A stretch of 64,000 nucleotides of DNA from Serratia sp. PL17 (GCF_017832355.1 NZ_JAFIBY010000004.1:124001-188000), one strand, 5' to 3'; positions 46,553-56,939 are shown, counted from the first letter of the stretch. A program made the numbers and translations. The notes: a model not told the origin generated them from the sequence alone.

Positions 46553-46613
46553 AATTTTCCCTTAATCTGTGCCTGACGCAAAATTCGTCCTATGGCGAGC
46601 CACACGTGAGCGC

Positions 46614-48020
46614 TTAACGTGAGCCAATGTTACGTAACGGCTTACCGGCCATGAGATTGCGCTCAATATGTTCCAGAGAGATATTCTTCGTTTCTGGAAT
46701 CAATGCCAGCGTGATGAAAATAAACACGACATTGAGTGCAGCATACACCCAGAAGGTGTGTGCACTGCCCAGCGAATTCAGCATGGTCAGGAATGTCGCA
46801 CCGACGATCATGTTGGCGATCCAGTTGGTTGCTGTGGAACAGGTGATACCAAAATCGCGGCCTTTCAGTGGCTGAATCTCTGAGCACAGTACCCAGATCA
46901 GTGGGCCGGCACTCATGGCAAACCCGACAATAAACATCAGCAACATGATAATGGCGAAGTATTGTTCCGTCGGTGAACTCATCCCCACATTCATCATCGT
47001 CCCCAGCGCCCCCATGCCCACGGCCATGACGATAAAGCCCAGCGTCAGCGTCGGTTTGCGTCCCCAGCGATCAACCAAACCAATGGCAATAAAGGTGGCC
47101 AACACGTTAACCAAGCCAACAATAACCGTGCCCCACATCTGCTGCGCAGTACTGGCAAAACCCGCCAGGCCAAAAATCTTCGGCGCGTAATACATGATGA
47201 CATTCATCCCGGTGAACTGCTGCATTACCTGTAGCAGAACGCCGAGGAAAACGGCACGTCGGAAATTTTTATTGTCCTTAAACAACGTCCAGCCACTTTG
47301 TTTCAGCTTAAGGCTCTCACGGATTTCGTTCAGTTCGTGCTGTGCCTGGGCACTGCTGTCGCGCAGTTTTTCCAATACCTGGCGCGCCTGCTCATGACGA
47401 TTACGTGAAGCCAGCCAGCGTGGGCTATCCGGCAAGAAAAATACCCCAATCAGCAGCAATACGGCAGGAATCGTGATCACCCCCAGCATCCAGCGCCAGG
47501 CACCGGTATAGCTGAATGCAGTATCCGACAGGTAAGCGGCCAGGATACCGATGGTAATCATAAGCTGGTACATGGAAATCATGCTGCCACGGATTTTTTC
47601 TGGTGCGATTTCAGACAGATAAATAGGGGCGGTGTAGGATGCAACGCCCACCGCCAGCCCAAGCAGCACGCGAGAAATCAACAAGATCTCCACGTTGGGT
47701 GCCGCAGCTGAGCACAGCGAACCCACGACAAACAAGACTGCGCCAATCATCAGGCTGTATTTACGCCCGATGCGGAAGTTCATCCAACCACTGCCCACGG
47801 CACCGACAGCGGCCCCAAACATCATTGAGCTAACCACCCACTCCTGCTGGGAGCTCGTGATATGGAACGAATCCGTAATAAATGGCAGGGCACCCGCAAT
47901 GACGCCGATATCCAGACCAAACAGCAACCCGGCCAGCGCAGCCAAAAAACAGACGAAAAAAGTCATACCTGCATTGTTTTGGCTTTTATCCGCCGCTGCA
48001 ACGTTGACGGTAGTACTCAT
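46614..48020 (-). CDS. galP: Galactose:H+ symporter
   Basis: 12-helix sugar porter of the major facilitator superfamily. 468 residues. Closely follows E. coli Gal[80 protein letters not shown] and [16 protein letters not shown]. AraE is less similar. The start at 48020 has GGAGG four bases before it; a longer upstream frame would be leader. Upstream CRP and GalR-type sites fit galactose induction and glucose control. Confidence 0.94.
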   Translation of the reverse strand: MSTTVNVAAADKSQNNAGMTFFVCFLAALAGLLFGLDIGVIAGALPFITDSFHITSSQQEWVVSSMMFGAAVGAVGSGWMNFRIGRKYSLMIGAVLFVVGSLCSAAAPNVEILLISRVLLGLAVGVASYTAPIYLSEIAPEKIRGSMISMYQLMITIGILAAYLSDTAFSYTGAWRWMLGVITIPAVLLLIGVFFLPDSPRWLASRNRHEQARQVLEKLRDSSAQAQHELNEIRESLKLKQSGWTLFKDNKNFRRAVFLGVLLQVMQQFTGMNVIMYYAPKIFGLAGFASTAQQMWGTVIVGLVNVLATFIAIGLVDRWGRKPTLTLGFIVMAVGMGALGTMMNVGMSSPTEQYFAIIMLLMFIVGFAMSAGPLIWVLCSEIQPLKGRDFGITCSTATNWIANMIVGATFLTMLNSLGSAHTFWVYAALNVVFIFITLALIPETKNISLEHIERNLMAGKPLRNIGSR

Positions 48021-48056
48021 ACTGCCTCCGATGAATAACGTTCTTAAGTTGTCATT

Positions 48057-48118
48057 ATGATAGGAGGCAATCCATCCAAGAGAAGTGAGTGCGATCACAT
48101 TAGTGGAAACGATTACAT
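48057..48118 (-). promoter_or_regulatory. galP promoter with CRP and GalR/GalS sites
   Basis: Minus strand. CRP site TGTGATCGCACTCACT at 48099-48084; GalR-type operator ATGTAATCGTTTCCAC at 48118-48103; -10 TATCAT at 48062-48057. If transcription starts near 48050, CRP is centred at about -41.5 and the operator at -60.5, the same layout as E. coli gal and galP promoters. Sites are seen; binding is inferred. Confidence 0.75.
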
Positions 48119-48277
48119 TATTTTATTTACGATACACAAAAGAAAGTCAGCCTGTAAAACCACTAAATAGCATTGATTTTCATGAACAATGACGACATTC
48201 ACTCTTTTACCATGACGAGACAGGTAACATCTCCTTACCCTAATGCGCGGTGTGAATTTTAATAATCCGAACCATAA

Positions 48278-48293
48278 ATGTAATCGATTTCAC
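48278..48293 (-). promoter_or_regulatory. Second, distal GalR-type operator
   Basis: ATGTAATCGATTTCAC matches GTGKAANCGNTTNCAC in the core. Its centre is about 175 bp from the proximal operator. The surrounding 48119-48437 region otherwise contains no gene and nothing recognised. Two sites could allow looping. Confidence 0.55.
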
Positions 48294-48437
48294 AATCAAT
48301 CTATCAAGCGCCAGAACCCATTGGCAAGGAACGGAAATGACATACGGGAGGTTTTTGACACGCGAGGGGCATGGTGGCAGGAGCAATATTTTGTTCAGGC
48401 GGCCCCGGAATCAGGGCCACCTGATAATGAGGGCGAG

Positions 48438-50870
48438 TTACCCGTCGTAACTGCGGAACAGTGCCTGACCGCGCAACAACCTCACGCCCAGCCAACCACC
48501 ACATAGCGATAGCAGCAGCGCACTGAGTAACGGCAGCGCCCACCACAGCACAGGCGTTGGCGCCCAGGGGAAGTCAAACACCTGGCTTTGCAACAGCCAC
48601 AAGGCAGCTTCCGCGCCCACCGCAGCAGCAATGCCCGCGACCAGCCCCAGTAAGGCAAACTCACACCATAACGTGCTGCGTAACAGGCGTTTGCCGGCTC
48701 CTAACGTGCGATACACCACCAGTTCCTGACGCCGTTGGCGCATGCCTACCTGCACCTGGGCCATCAATAGCAAACCACCACAAAGCACCACCAGCACCAC
48801 CATCACTTCCAGTGCGCGGCTCACCTGCTGCAGCACACCGCCAACCTGTTTGAGGATCGAACCTATATCCAGCAGGCTGAGCGTCGGGAACTGGCGGTTA
48901 AGCTGGGTCAACATCTGGCCGTCCCCGTCGTAGCGGAAACTGGTGAGCCAGGTTTGTGGCTGACCGTCCAGCGCACCCGGCGGGAAGATGAAGTAAAAGT
49001 TCGGTTTCAGGCTTTCCCAATCCACCTGCCGCAGGCTGGTGACTTTCGCGCTGAAAGACTGGGTATCACCGCTAAAGGTCAGGGTATCGCCCAGCTTGAC
49101 GTTGAGCCGCCCGGCAATGCCTTGATCCATCGAGACCTCCCCAGTCTTAGGCGGCCAACTGCCTGCCAGCAAAGGATTGTGCGCGGGCAGATCCGCCAGC
49201 CAGGTCAGGTTCAGCTCACGATTCACTGCCTCGCCGCCCGGATCGTCCTCATGCACCCGTTCGGTCGCCACCTGCTTGTTAATCTCGGTCAAACGTACGC
49301 GGACAATCGGGTAGTAAGTTTCCGGGTTAATTTGATGTTGCTGCAGGAAGGTTTTCACCTGCGGCACTTGGGCTTCTGTCAGGTTCAGCAGGAAGTAGTT
49401 CGGGCTATCCGGCGGCAATTGCTGCTGCCAGCGGTCGAGCAAATCACCGCGTAGAACCAGTAATAATGCCAACAACATGAACGACAAAGAGAAGGCTGCC
49501 AGCTGGCTGACCGTGACCCAGGGTTGATGCAGCAGCCGATTAACCGCCAACCGCAGTGCAAGATTTTTCAGCGTAATCCGGCGTAGCAATAACAAACTGC
49601 CCCAACCAATACCGCCCAACAATAAGGCCAGCACCAAAATACCGGCGAGGATAGACCACAACAGCGTGCTGGCCCCCATCAGCGCGGTCAATAACACCAC
49701 GACAATCAACGCCGTCGCTGGCAGGAAATAGCGCAGTGGCCAGACAGTGGCCACTACATCACGCCGCAATACCCGGAGCGGTTGAGTCGCCAGTAACTGA
49801 CGGTACGGGCGTAACCCCACCAGCAACGAAATCATCAGCAACGCGCCGATTGCCCACAGCCACGGCCAGGTACCCGCCGCGGGCAGTTCAGCTGGCAGTA
49901 CGGGGGCCAGCAACCGAATTAACACGGCTTCAAACCCCAACCCGATAAGCCCTCCACAGGCGGCGGCCAGCAGGATCACGGCCAGCCACTGGCCAACAAT
50001 CAACTTACGCAACGCGCTACGGCCCGCACCCAGCGTTTTTAACACAGCGATCAGATCGTAACGGCTACGGCAATAGTGGCTCATCGCCACCGCCACGGCG
50101 GCAATCGACAGCAGCAGCGTCAGCAACGCCGACAGCAACAGGAACTGCTGCGAACGCTGTAGTGATTTGCCCAACGCACTGCCAGACTCCTGCGGCCCAA
50201 ACCAGCGCTGATCGGGTGTAAGTTGTGACGTCAGGCGATCCTCGTAACGCTGGACATCTTGCGGGGCGCCGGCAAACATATACCTATAGGTCAGCCGACT
50301 GCCGGGCTGCACCGCCCCGGTTTTATCCACGTCCGCCAGATTGATCATGATGCGTGGCGCGGTCTGGAACGGGTTGAAGCCAGAATCGGGTTCCTGAAGG
50401 ATTTCACCGACGATACGCAAGCGGGTATCGCCAACATCCAGCGTATCCCCCACCTTCACGTTCAACAGCGCCAGCAAACGCGGGGCGACCAATACACTCC
50501 CCGGCGTCAACTTGACGTTGGCGGGACGCGTTTCCAGCTTGCCGTACAGCGGATAGGCCAGATCGGTGGCCTTCACGTCTGCCAACTGCGGCCTGTCCCC
50601 GGCGTAGGTCATGGTGGTAAACGACAGCTGCCGGCTGACTTTCAGCCTTTGTTGCTGCGCATCCAGCAACCAGCCATCCGGTACCGGTCGGGCGCTGCGC
50701 AATACTCGGTCGCCCGCGATAAAATCACGGCTCTGCTGGCTCAGGCCCTTATCCATACGATCACTGATGCTACCCAGAGCCAGCACACAGGCCATCGACA
50801 GCGTGAGCGCTAACCAGACGATCAGCAGTGACGGCGATCGCCACTCTCGCCAAAACCAACGCCAGATCAT
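48438..50870 (-). CDS. ybbP: ABC transporter permease YbbP (MacB/FtsX type)
   Basis: Large inner-membrane permease of the FtsX/MacB superfamily, about 10 membrane segments in an FtsX-like arrangement with periplasmic domains. 810 residues, 804 in E. coli. N-terminus MIWRWFWREWRSPSLLIVW, internal SQQFLLLSALLTLLLSIAAV and RSRYDLIAVLKTLGAGRSAL, with a second FtsX domain ending near the C-terminus (MRQRRQELVVYRTLGAGKRL). Works with YbbA; the substrate is unknown. The start overlaps the ybbA stop (ATGA). Confidence 0.94.
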   Translation of the reverse strand: MIWRWFWREWRSPSLLIVWLALTLSMACVLALGSISDRMDKGLSQQSRDFIAGDRVLRSARPVPDGWLLDAQQQRLKVSRQLSFTTMTYAGDRPQLADVKATDLAYPLYGKLETRPANVKLTPGSVLVAPRLLALLNVKVGDTLDVGDTRLRIVGEILQEPDSGFNPFQTAPRIMINLADVDKTGAVQPGSRLTYRYMFAGAPQDVQRYEDRLTSQLTPDQRWFGPQESGSALGKSLQRSQQFLLLSALLTLLLSIAAVAVAMSHYCRSRYDLIAVLKTLGAGRSALRKLIVGQWLAVILLAAACGGLIGLGFEAVLIRLLAPVLPAELPAAGTWPWLWAIGALLMISLLVGLRPYRQLLATQPLRVLRRDVVATVWPLRYFLPATALIVVVLLTALMGASTLLWSILAGILVLALLLGGIGWGSLLLLRRITLKNLALRLAVNRLLHQPWVTVSQLAAFSLSFMLLALLLVLRGDLLDRWQQQLPPDSPNYFLLNLTEAQVPQVKTFLQQHQINPETYYPIVRVRLTEINKQVATERVHEDDPGGEAVNRELNLTWLADLPAHNPLLAGSWPPKTGEVSMDQGIAGRLNVKLGDTLTFSGDTQSFSAKVTSLRQVDWESLKPNFYFIFPPGALDGQPQTWLTSFRYDGDGQMLTQLNRQFPTLSLLDIGSILKQVGGVLQQVSRALEVMVVLVVLCGGLLLMAQVQVGMRQRRQELVVYRTLGAGKRLLRSTLWCEFALLGLVAGIAAAVGAEAALWLLQSQVFDFPWAPTPVLWWALPLLSALLLSLCGGWLGVRLLRGQALFRSYDG

Positions 50871-51553
50871 GCTTCCTCCCACAGCTTGCCTTCGCGCAGG
50901 CGCAACCGACGCTGGCAGCGCGCCGCCAACGTTTCATCATGGGTCACCAGGATTAGCGTGGTGGAAAAATCGCGGTTGAGGGAAAACAGTAAATCGGCAA
51001 TGCGTTCACCCGTCTGGCGATCAAGGTTGCCGGTCGGTTCATCAGCAAACAGCACCCGCGGCCTACCGCTGAACGCCCGCGCCAGCGCTACACGCTGCTG
51101 CTCGCCACCGGAAAGCTGCGCCGGCAGGTGAGTAAGGCGTTTGCCCAACCCAAGCTGCTCCAGCAACTGCACCGCCTGGTCTCTGCTTTGGCGATCGCTT
51201 TCACCACGCAATAACGCCGGTAACTGCACGTTTTCCAGCGCATTGAGCGTGGGTACCAACATAAATGACTGAAACACAAAGCCAACATTCTTAGCACGCA
51301 GCGCGGCCCGGCCCTCTTCATCCAACGCGGTCAGCGACTCGCCCAACAAATGCACGTCCCCCTCACTGCCGTCATCCAACCCGGCGAGGATCCCCAGCAA
51401 CGTTGATTTCCCCGAGCCGGACTCGCCAATCAAGGCAATTGTCTGTGCGGGTTTGACAACCAGCTCGACTCCGGTAAGGATGGAGAGCTGATGCTCACCC
51501 TGACCAACGTGTTTACTAAGATGATGAACTTCAAGAACGTTTTCCGCTGGCAT
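50867..51553 (-). CDS. ybbA: ABC transporter ATP-binding protein YbbA
   Basis: 228-residue ATPase of the LolD/MacB type. Walker A GESGSGKSTLLG, signature LSGGEQQRVALARAF, Walker B VLFADEPTGNLDRQTG. It drives conformational change of YbbP, probably lipid- or envelope-linked extrusion in the manner of mechanotransmission ABC systems. It overlaps ybbP by 4 bases and its start codon overlaps the 5' end of divergent tesA by 33 bases, so their promoters lie inside each other's coding sequence. Confidence 0.95.
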   Translation of the reverse strand: MPAENVLEVHHLSKHVGQGEHQLSILTGVELVVKPAQTIALIGESGSGKSTLLGILAGLDDGSEGDVHLLGESLTALDEEGRAALRAKNVGFVFQSFMLVPTLNALENVQLPALLRGESDRQSRDQAVQLLEQLGLGKRLTHLPAQLSGGEQQRVALARAFSGRPRVLFADEPTGNLDRQTGERIADLLFSLNRDFSTTLILVTHDETLAARCQRRLRLREGKLWEEA

Positions 51554-52162
51554 CTTCCCTTCCTTTTGCTGTTGGGATTATTCAGTTTACGCGCTGTCGC
51601 CGCCGATACATTATTGATTTTAGGCGACAGTTTAAGCGCCGGTTACCGCTTGCCGGTGGCGCAGGCCTGGCCGACGTTGCTGGCCGAGCAGTGGCAGAAA
51701 AAACCGGGTGATCCGCAACTGGTCAATGCCAGTATCAGCGGCGACACCGCCGCACAGGGGTTGGCACGTCTGCCCGAGTTATTGAAACAACACCAGCCAC
51801 GCTGGGTGCTGATCGAACTGGGTGCCAACGACGGTCTGCGTGGTTTCCCAGCGCAGGACCTGCAGCGCGATCTCAGCCAGATTATCACTTTGGTGCAGAA
51901 AGCCGGCGCACAGCCGTTGCTGATGCAGATCCGTATTCCCCCTAACTATGGCCGCCGTTATACCGAAGCCTTTAGCGCCATTTACCCAGCGCTGGCTAAA
52001 CAGTTCAACATCCCGCTTCTGCCGTTCTACATGGAACAGGTGGTGATTAAAGCGGAATGGATGCAGGATGACGGATTGCATCCCAATAAGGATGCCCAAC
52101 CGTTTATCGCCACCTGGATGGCGGAACGCCTGGAACCTCTAGTAAAACATGAGTCTAATTAA
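51521..52162 (+). CDS. tesA: Periplasmic acyl-CoA thioesterase I / protease I / lysophospholipase L1
   Basis: SGNH hydrolase exported to the periplasm. Signal peptide WHLPFLLLLGLFSLRAVAA; then block I ILGDSLSAGY with the nucleophile Ser, block III GANDGLRGF with Asn, and block V DDGLHPNKDA with Asp and His. 213 residues from ATG 51521 (MMNFKNVF), preferred over the ATG ten codons upstream by comparison with E. coli. Overlaps divergent ybbA. ybbO follows after 25 bases. Confidence 0.95.
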   Translation: MMNFKNVFRWHLPFLLLLGLFSLRAVAADTLLILGDSLSAGYRLPVAQAWPTLLAEQWQKKPGDPQLVNASISGDTAAQGLARLPELLKQHQPRWVLIELGANDGLRGFPAQDLQRDLSQIITLVQKAGAQPLLMQIRIPPNYGRRYTEAFSAIYPALAKQFNIPLLPFYMEQVVIKAEWMQDDGLHPNKDAQPFIATWMAERLEPLVKHESN

Positions 52163-52187
52163 ATAGGGCTGCACACTAGGTAAAGTT

Positions 52188-52964
52188 ATGCAAAAAGCAG
52201 TGTTGATAACCGGCTGTTCCAGCGGAATTGGATTAATTGCAGCGCAGGATCTGCGTAATCGTGGTTACCGGGTGCTGGCCGCCTGTCGTAAACCACAAGA
52301 CGTGGAGAATATGCGTCAGCTTGGGCTCGAAGGCGTTGAGCTGGATCTGGACGATAGCGATAGCGTCGAACGCGCCGCTGCGCAGGTGATCGAACTGACC
52401 GGTGGTCGGTTGTATGGCTTGTTCAATAACGGTGGATTTGGCGTTTACGGCCCGTTGAGCAGTATTTCCCGCCAGCAGTTGGAACGGCAGTTCGCCACCA
52501 ACCTGTTTGGTACCCATCAGTTGACCCAGCTGCTGTTGCCGGCGATGCTGCCGCACGGCGAAGGCCGCATTATTCAGACCAGTTCGGTGATGGGTCTGGT
52601 TTCCAGCGCCGGGCGAGGAGCATATGCCGCCAGCAAATTTGCGCTGGAAGCCTGGTCTGACGCACTGCGAATGGAATTGCATGGCACGGGCATTCAGGTC
52701 AGCCTGATTGAACCCGGCCCAATTTCCACCCACTTTACCCAAAACGTCAATCAGGCGCAGAGTGATAAGCCGGTGCATAACCCCGGCATTGCCAAGCGTC
52801 TGACGCTGCCGCCAGAGGCCATTTTACCAAAATTGCGCCATGCGTTGGAAAGCCCAAGGGCCAAACTGCGTTATCCGGTCACCCTGCTGGCGCACGCACT
52901 CAGCGTATTGCGTCGGATCCTGCCAGGCCGTTGTCTGGACTGGGTGTTACGCAGCAACGGTTAA
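52188..52964 (+). CDS. ybbO: Short-chain dehydrogenase YbbO
   Basis: Classical SDR of 258 residues. Cofactor motif TGCSSGIG near the N-terminus, NNGGFGVYG, active-site Ser in QTSSVMGLVSS, YAASKFALEAW (YxxxK), and PGPIST. E. coli YbbO is an NADP-dependent aldehyde reductase acting on fatty aldehydes. Placed after tesA, which releases fatty acids, as in E. coli. It has a short helical C-terminal extension. Confidence 0.93.
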   Translation: MQKAVLITGCSSGIGLIAAQDLRNRGYRVLAACRKPQDVENMRQLGLEGVELDLDDSDSVERAAAQVIELTGGRLYGLFNNGGFGVYGPLSSISRQQLERQFATNLFGTHQLTQLLLPAMLPHGEGRIIQTSSVMGLVSSAGRGAYAASKFALEAWSDALRMELHGTGIQVSLIEPGPISTHFTQNVNQAQSDKPVHNPGIAKRLTLPPEAILPKLRHALESPRAKLRYPVTLLAHALSVLRRILPGRCLDWVLRSNG

Positions 52965-53043
52965 TTTGGCTGGCGGGGTTGAAGAATGCCGCTCCGCCCC
53001 CATTTAAAAGCCAATGGCTCCGAAAGATCAGAGAGAAAATTAC

Positions 53044-53898
53044 ATGCTAGCTCAAGCTGTTGTTGATATTAACGAAACTAACTTGCACCAGACGCTGGAA
53101 CAGTCAATGTCCATGCCGGTGGTGTTCTACTTCTGGTCGGATCGCAGCCAACATTGCCTGCAACTCACCCCGATATTGGATAAGCTGGCGGCGGAATATG
53201 CCGGTCAGTTTTTACTGGCAAAGGTAGATTGTGACACCGAACAAGCCATCGCCGCCCAGTTCGGGTTGCGCTCGCTCCCAACCGTGTATTTGTTTAAAGA
53301 GGGTCAGCCGGTCGATGGTTTCCAGGGGCCACAGCCGGAAGAGATGATCCGTGAGTTCCTGCAGCGTTTCCTGCCAAAGGAAGAGGACTTGAAGCTGGCG
53401 CAAGCGACAGAATTGCTGGCTGAAGGCAATGCGGCAGAAGCACTGCCGCTGTTGAAAGACGCCTGGCAAGCGAGCCAACAACGCAGTGATATTGGCCTGA
53501 CGCTGGCGGAAACCCAGATCGCACTCAACCGCTCTGAAGATGCCGAAGCGGTGCTGGCAACCATTCCGCTGCAAGATCGAGATACCCGTTATCAGGGTCT
53601 GATCGCACAGATTGAGCTGCTGAAGCAAGCCGCCGACACGCCGGAAATTCAACTGTTGCAACAGCAGGTCGAGCAGCAACCAGAGAACGTCGATTTAGCC
53701 GTGCAATTAGCACTGCAACTGCATCAGGTTGGGCGCAATGAAGAGGCGCTGGAACTGTTGATGGGGCATCTGAAGAAAGATCTCGCGGCCGCCAACGGTA
53801 ATGCGCGTAAAACGCTGATGGATATTTTGGCTGCATTGGGTACCGGCGACGCATTGGCGGCCAAGTACCGTCGTCAGCTCTACTCACTACTCTACTAA
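53044..53898 (+). CDS. cnoX: Chaperedoxin CnoX (YbbN)
   Basis: Holdase with an N-terminal thioredoxin fold and a C-terminal TPR region that delivers clients to GroEL and DnaK and protects them from over-oxidation. 284 residues, equal to E. coli. The thioredoxin motif is SQHC (Ser35-Cys38), so it cannot do dithiol reduction, as in E. coli. From ATG 53044 ([13 protein letters not shown]). TPR-like region from about residue 120. A repeat element begins one base after its stop. Confidence 0.95.
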   Translation: MLAQAVVDINETNLHQTLEQSMSMPVVFYFWSDRSQHCLQLTPILDKLAAEYAGQFLLAKVDCDTEQAIAAQFGLRSLPTVYLFKEGQPVDGFQGPQPEEMIREFLQRFLPKEEDLKLAQATELLAEGNAAEALPLLKDAWQASQQRSDIGLTLAETQIALNRSEDAEAVLATIPLQDRDTRYQGLIAQIELLKQAADTPEIQLLQQQVEQQPENVDLAVQLALQLHQVGRNEEALELLMGHLKKDLAAANGNARKTLMDILAALGTGDALAAKYRRQLYSLLY

Positions 53899-53899
53899 A

Positions 53900-54021
53900 T
53901 ACCCGTCATACTTGAAGCTGCATCTGTGTTGGCTGCGTTTGCTCACCCCAGTCACTTACTTAAGTAAGTGACTGGGGTGAGCAAACTTGCCGCCTTGATG
54001 CAACTCCAATTATTTAGGGTA
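53900..54021. repeat. Intergenic repeat copy 5, inverted, with 48-bp perfect palindrome
   Basis: Starts TACCCGTCATACTTGAAGCT and ends AACTCCAATTATTTAGGGTA, the reverse orientation of copies 2 and 4. Its centre, 53938-53985, is a 24+24-base perfect palindrome around TTAA. It begins immediately behind the ybbN stop, so the ybbN mRNA would end in a long hairpin. Confidence 0.85.
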
Positions 54022-54041
54022 TACCCTTCGTTATTTGGGGC

Positions 54042-54170
54042 AAATCCCCTATGGATTTCCCGTCACATCTAGGCGGCAAACGCGAGAATCCCTGGGAGCT
54101 TAGATAACTAAGTGACCAGGGTTCGAACGTGCAGCCAACAACGATGTGGCTGGAAAGACGAAGGGGATTT
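54042..54170. repeat. Intergenic repeat copy 6, TIR variant
   Basis: Ends AAATCCCCT / AGGGGATTT; interior has AACTAAGTGACCAGGG and GCAGCCAACAACGATGTGGCTG as in copy 1. It is 20 bases from copy 5. Its right terminus overlaps the first two bases of the cfa stop codon (TTA on plus). Confidence 0.8.
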
Positions 54171-55320
54171 AGCGGTAAACCCGCACGCCGCCGTCGATCC
54201 CTTTCGGACTGAACAACACCTGCCATAACTGAATATCACGCGAACGGAAAGCGCCCGCGCAGGCATTCAGATAATAGGTGAACATCCGTTCGAAACGTTC
54301 GGAATAGCCCTCGGACAGCATCGGCCAGGCCTGTTTAAAATTCTCATACCACGCCATCAGCGTGCGATCGTAGTCAGCACCGATGTTGTGCCAATCTTCC
54401 ATCACAAAACGCCCTTCGCTGGCTTCGGCAATATGGCGCACCGAAGGCAGGCAGCCATTGGGGAAGATATACTTGTCTATCCAGGCGTCGACGTGGAGAT
54501 TAGTTTGGTTGGCGCCAATGGTGTGGAGCAGGAACAAGCCGTCGGGTTTGAGATTACGCGCCGCAACGCGGAAATAAGTGTCGTAGTTTTTCGGGCCCAC
54601 GTGTTCAAACATGCCGACAGAAACAATGCGATCAAACTGACGGTTCAAGTCCCGGTAATCCTGCAACAGTATTTCGACCTCCAGGCCTGCGCAGCGGTCT
54701 TGCGCCAATTTTTGCTGTTCGGCCGAAATGGTCACGCCGTGCACGGATACGCCGTAATTTTCCGCCGCATACTGCGCCAACCCACCCCAACCGCAGCCGA
54801 TGTCCAGCAGTGACATCCCCGGCTTCAATTGCAGCTTTTCGCAGATCATTTTCAGCTTGGCCAACTGTGCCTGTTCCAGCGTATCGGCGTCTTTCCAGTA
54901 ACCGCAGGAATATTGCATATAGGGATCGAGCATCGCGCGGAACAAGTCATTGCCGATGTCATAATGTTCTTTACCCACTTGCCAGGCCCGTTTCCGAGAC
55001 TGGCGGTTGAATAATCGGGCATAGGCGATGCGCGCAATATCACTCAGGTTTTTCGGCAACCGCTCATCAACACCGGCTTGCAGAATGCGGGTAAACAGCG
55101 TATCCAACCGCTCGCAATCCCACCAGCCGTCCATATAACTTTCGCCAAACCCGAGCGACCCTTCCTGCAAAATACGTTTAAACAAGGCGGGGTTGTGCAC
55201 CTTGATGTCGCAGGCACGGTTGCCGTTGATAGTAATGCCAGCTGCGGACAGTAATTCTTCCACAATGCGATACCAACGATCTTTTTTTGGGGCAAGTTCA
55301 TCAACACTGATTGAGTCCAT
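54169..55320 (-). CDS. cfa: Cyclopropane-fatty-acyl-phospholipid synthase
   Basis: Adds a methylene from SAM to cis double bonds of membrane phospholipids, mainly in stationary phase and acid stress. 383 residues against 382 in E. coli Cfa. SAM site LLDIGCGWGGLAQYAAEN, then GVTISAEQQK; substrate-channel GKEHYDIGNDLF; SVGMFEHVGPKNYDTYF and the C-terminal YYLNACAGAFRSRDIQLWQV. Start 55320 has AAGGA five bases upstream. It occupies the place of fetAB in the E. coli order ybbN-qmcA. Confidence 0.95.
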   Translation of the reverse strand: MDSISVDELAPKKDRWYRIVEELLSAAGITINGNRACDIKVHNPALFKRILQEGSLGFGESYMDGWWDCERLDTLFTRILQAGVDERLPKNLSDIARIAYARLFNRQSRKRAWQVGKEHYDIGNDLFRAMLDPYMQYSCGYWKDADTLEQAQLAKLKMICEKLQLKPGMSLLDIGCGWGGLAQYAAENYGVSVHGVTISAEQQKLAQDRCAGLEVEILLQDYRDLNRQFDRIVSVGMFEHVGPKNYDTYFRVAARNLKPDGLFLLHTIGANQTNLHVDAWIDKYIFPNGCLPSVRHIAEASEGRFVMEDWHNIGADYDRTLMAWYENFKQAWPMLSEGYSERFERMFTYYLNACAGAFRSRDIQLWQVLFSPKGIDGGVRVYR

Positions 55321-55560
55321 AACAATCCTTGGCAAGATGTCATTTCAAAAAGCATAGTCGCAAATAAAAATGACAAATATTCGAAGTGAAAAGCGACAAT
55401 GCTTTTTACTGTAGCCAAGGCAGACAACATCATGAAATGAATTAAAATTATTACAAACATGCCTATTTGGAATGCTAATTGTTCAGTACCACTGATTTAT
55501 TAGTCTTTACACTGCAGCTGGCGTAATATCTGTTTACATATGTCTGACAGGAGGTTTGCC

Positions 55561-56466
55561 ATGTTTACCCTTATCCCCATCGTGATTGTCGTCGCGCTAA
55601 TCATCGTATTCGCCGGCGTCAAAATTGTTCCGCAAGGGTTCCAATGGACGGTGGAACGTTTCGGTCGATACACTAAAACGCTGATGCCCGGTTTGAACCT
55701 TGTGGTGCCGTTTATGGATCGCATCGGCAGAAAAATTAATATGATGGAACAGGTGCTGGACATTCCTTCACAGGAAATCATTTCGCGCGATAACGCCAAC
55801 GTCGCCATCGATGCAGTGTGTTTTATTCAGGTCGTCGATCCAGCGCGTGCCGCCTATGAAGTCAGCAATTTGGAACTGGCGATCGTCAACCTGACCATGA
55901 CCAACTTCCGTACCGTACTCGGCTCCATGGAGCTGGACGAAATCCTCTCGCAACGTGACAGCATCAACAGCCGTTTGCTGCACATCGTCGACGAAGCCAC
56001 CAATCCGTGGGGCATTAAAATCACCCGTATCGAGATCCGCGATGTCCGCCCACCGGCCGAACTGATTGCATCAATGAACGCCCAGATGAAAGCCGAGCGC
56101 ACCAAGCGTGCAGACATTCTGGAAGCCGAAGGCGTGCGTCAGGCCGCGATCCTGCGCGCAGAAGGTGACAAACAGTCCCAAATTCTGAAAGCGGAAGGCG
56201 AACGTCAATCGGCATTCTTGCAGGCGGAAGCGCGTGAACGTGCCGCAGAAGCCGAGGCTCGCGCTACGCAACTGGTTTCCGACGCGATCGCCAGCGGTAA
56301 TATCCAGGCGGTAAACTACTTTGTGGCGCAGAAATACACCGATGCGTTGCAGAAAATCGGCTCCGCTAACAACAGTAAGGTCGTCATGATGCCGCTGGAT
56401 GCCAGCAGTCTGCTTGGTTCAATAGGTGGCATTGCCGAACTGTTGAAAGAGACCAAAGGCAAGTAA
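55561..56466 (+). CDS. qmcA: SPFH/band-7 membrane protein QmcA
   Basis: Stomatin/prohibitin-like protein; its E. coli homologue is a multicopy suppressor of protease (FtsH/HtpX) defects and marks membrane microdomains. One N-terminal membrane segment ([17 protein letters not shown]), the SPFH domain with [18 protein letters not shown], then a long coiled coil rich in Glu/Ala ([20 protein letters not shown]). 301 residues, AGGAGG before the ATG. ybbJ follows 2 bases later. Confidence 0.95.
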   Translation: MFTLIPIVIVVALIIVFAGVKIVPQGFQWTVERFGRYTKTLMPGLNLVVPFMDRIGRKINMMEQVLDIPSQEIISRDNANVAIDAVCFIQVVDPARAAYEVSNLELAIVNLTMTNFRTVLGSMELDEILSQRDSINSRLLHIVDEATNPWGIKITRIEIRDVRPPAELIASMNAQMKAERTKRADILEAEGVRQAAILRAEGDKQSQILKAEGERQSAFLQAEARERAAEAEARATQLVSDAIASGNIQAVNYFVAQKYTDALQKIGSANNSKVVMMPLDASSLLGSIGGIAELLKETKGK

Positions 56467-56468
56467 TC

Positions 56469-56939
56469 ATGCTTGAGCAAATTGCAGCAAACCCGCATTG
56501 GTTCTGGCTTTCCCTCGGTGGGCTGTTGCTGGCGGCAGAAATGCTTGGTGCCAGTGGCTACCTGTTATGGAGCGGTGTGTCTGCGGTAGTGGTCGGTGCA
56601 ATCGTCTGGCTGTTACCGCAGTTGGCCTGGGAGTGGCAGGGGGTGATTTTTTCGGTGCTGACGGTGGTCGTGGCCTATCTGTGGTGGTACTGGCTGCGTC
56701 AACGCCCATCGGCGCCCTCTAGCGGTTCACAGGTGCTAAACCAGCGTAACCGTCAGTTGATTGGCACCCGTGCCACGCTGACAGAACCGATGCACAATGG
56801 GATGGGTCGCATTAACATCGGCGACAGCAGTTGGCGCGCACAAGCCAGTGAAGACCTGGCCGTAGGCACCGAGGTAGAAGTGATCGCCGTCGAAGGCATC
56901 ACTCTGGTGATCCGTGCACTGCCCCAACAATCTCGTTAG
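56469..56939 (+). CDS. ybbJ: NfeD-like membrane protein YbbJ
   Basis: 156 residues, two to three membrane segments ([20 protein letters not shown] region and [18 protein letters not shown]) followed by a C-terminal OB fold typical of NfeD proteins ([20 protein letters not shown]). NfeD proteins pair with SPFH proteins, and here the partner qmcA is directly upstream. Function not fully known; supports microdomain assembly. Confidence 0.92.
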   Translation: MLEQIAANPHWFWLSLGGLLLAAEMLGASGYLLWSGVSAVVVGAIVWLLPQLAWEWQGVIFSVLTVVVAYLWWYWLRQRPSAPSSGSQVLNQRNRQLIGTRATLTEPMHNGMGRINIGDSSWRAQASEDLAVGTEVEVIAVEGITLVIRALPQQSR

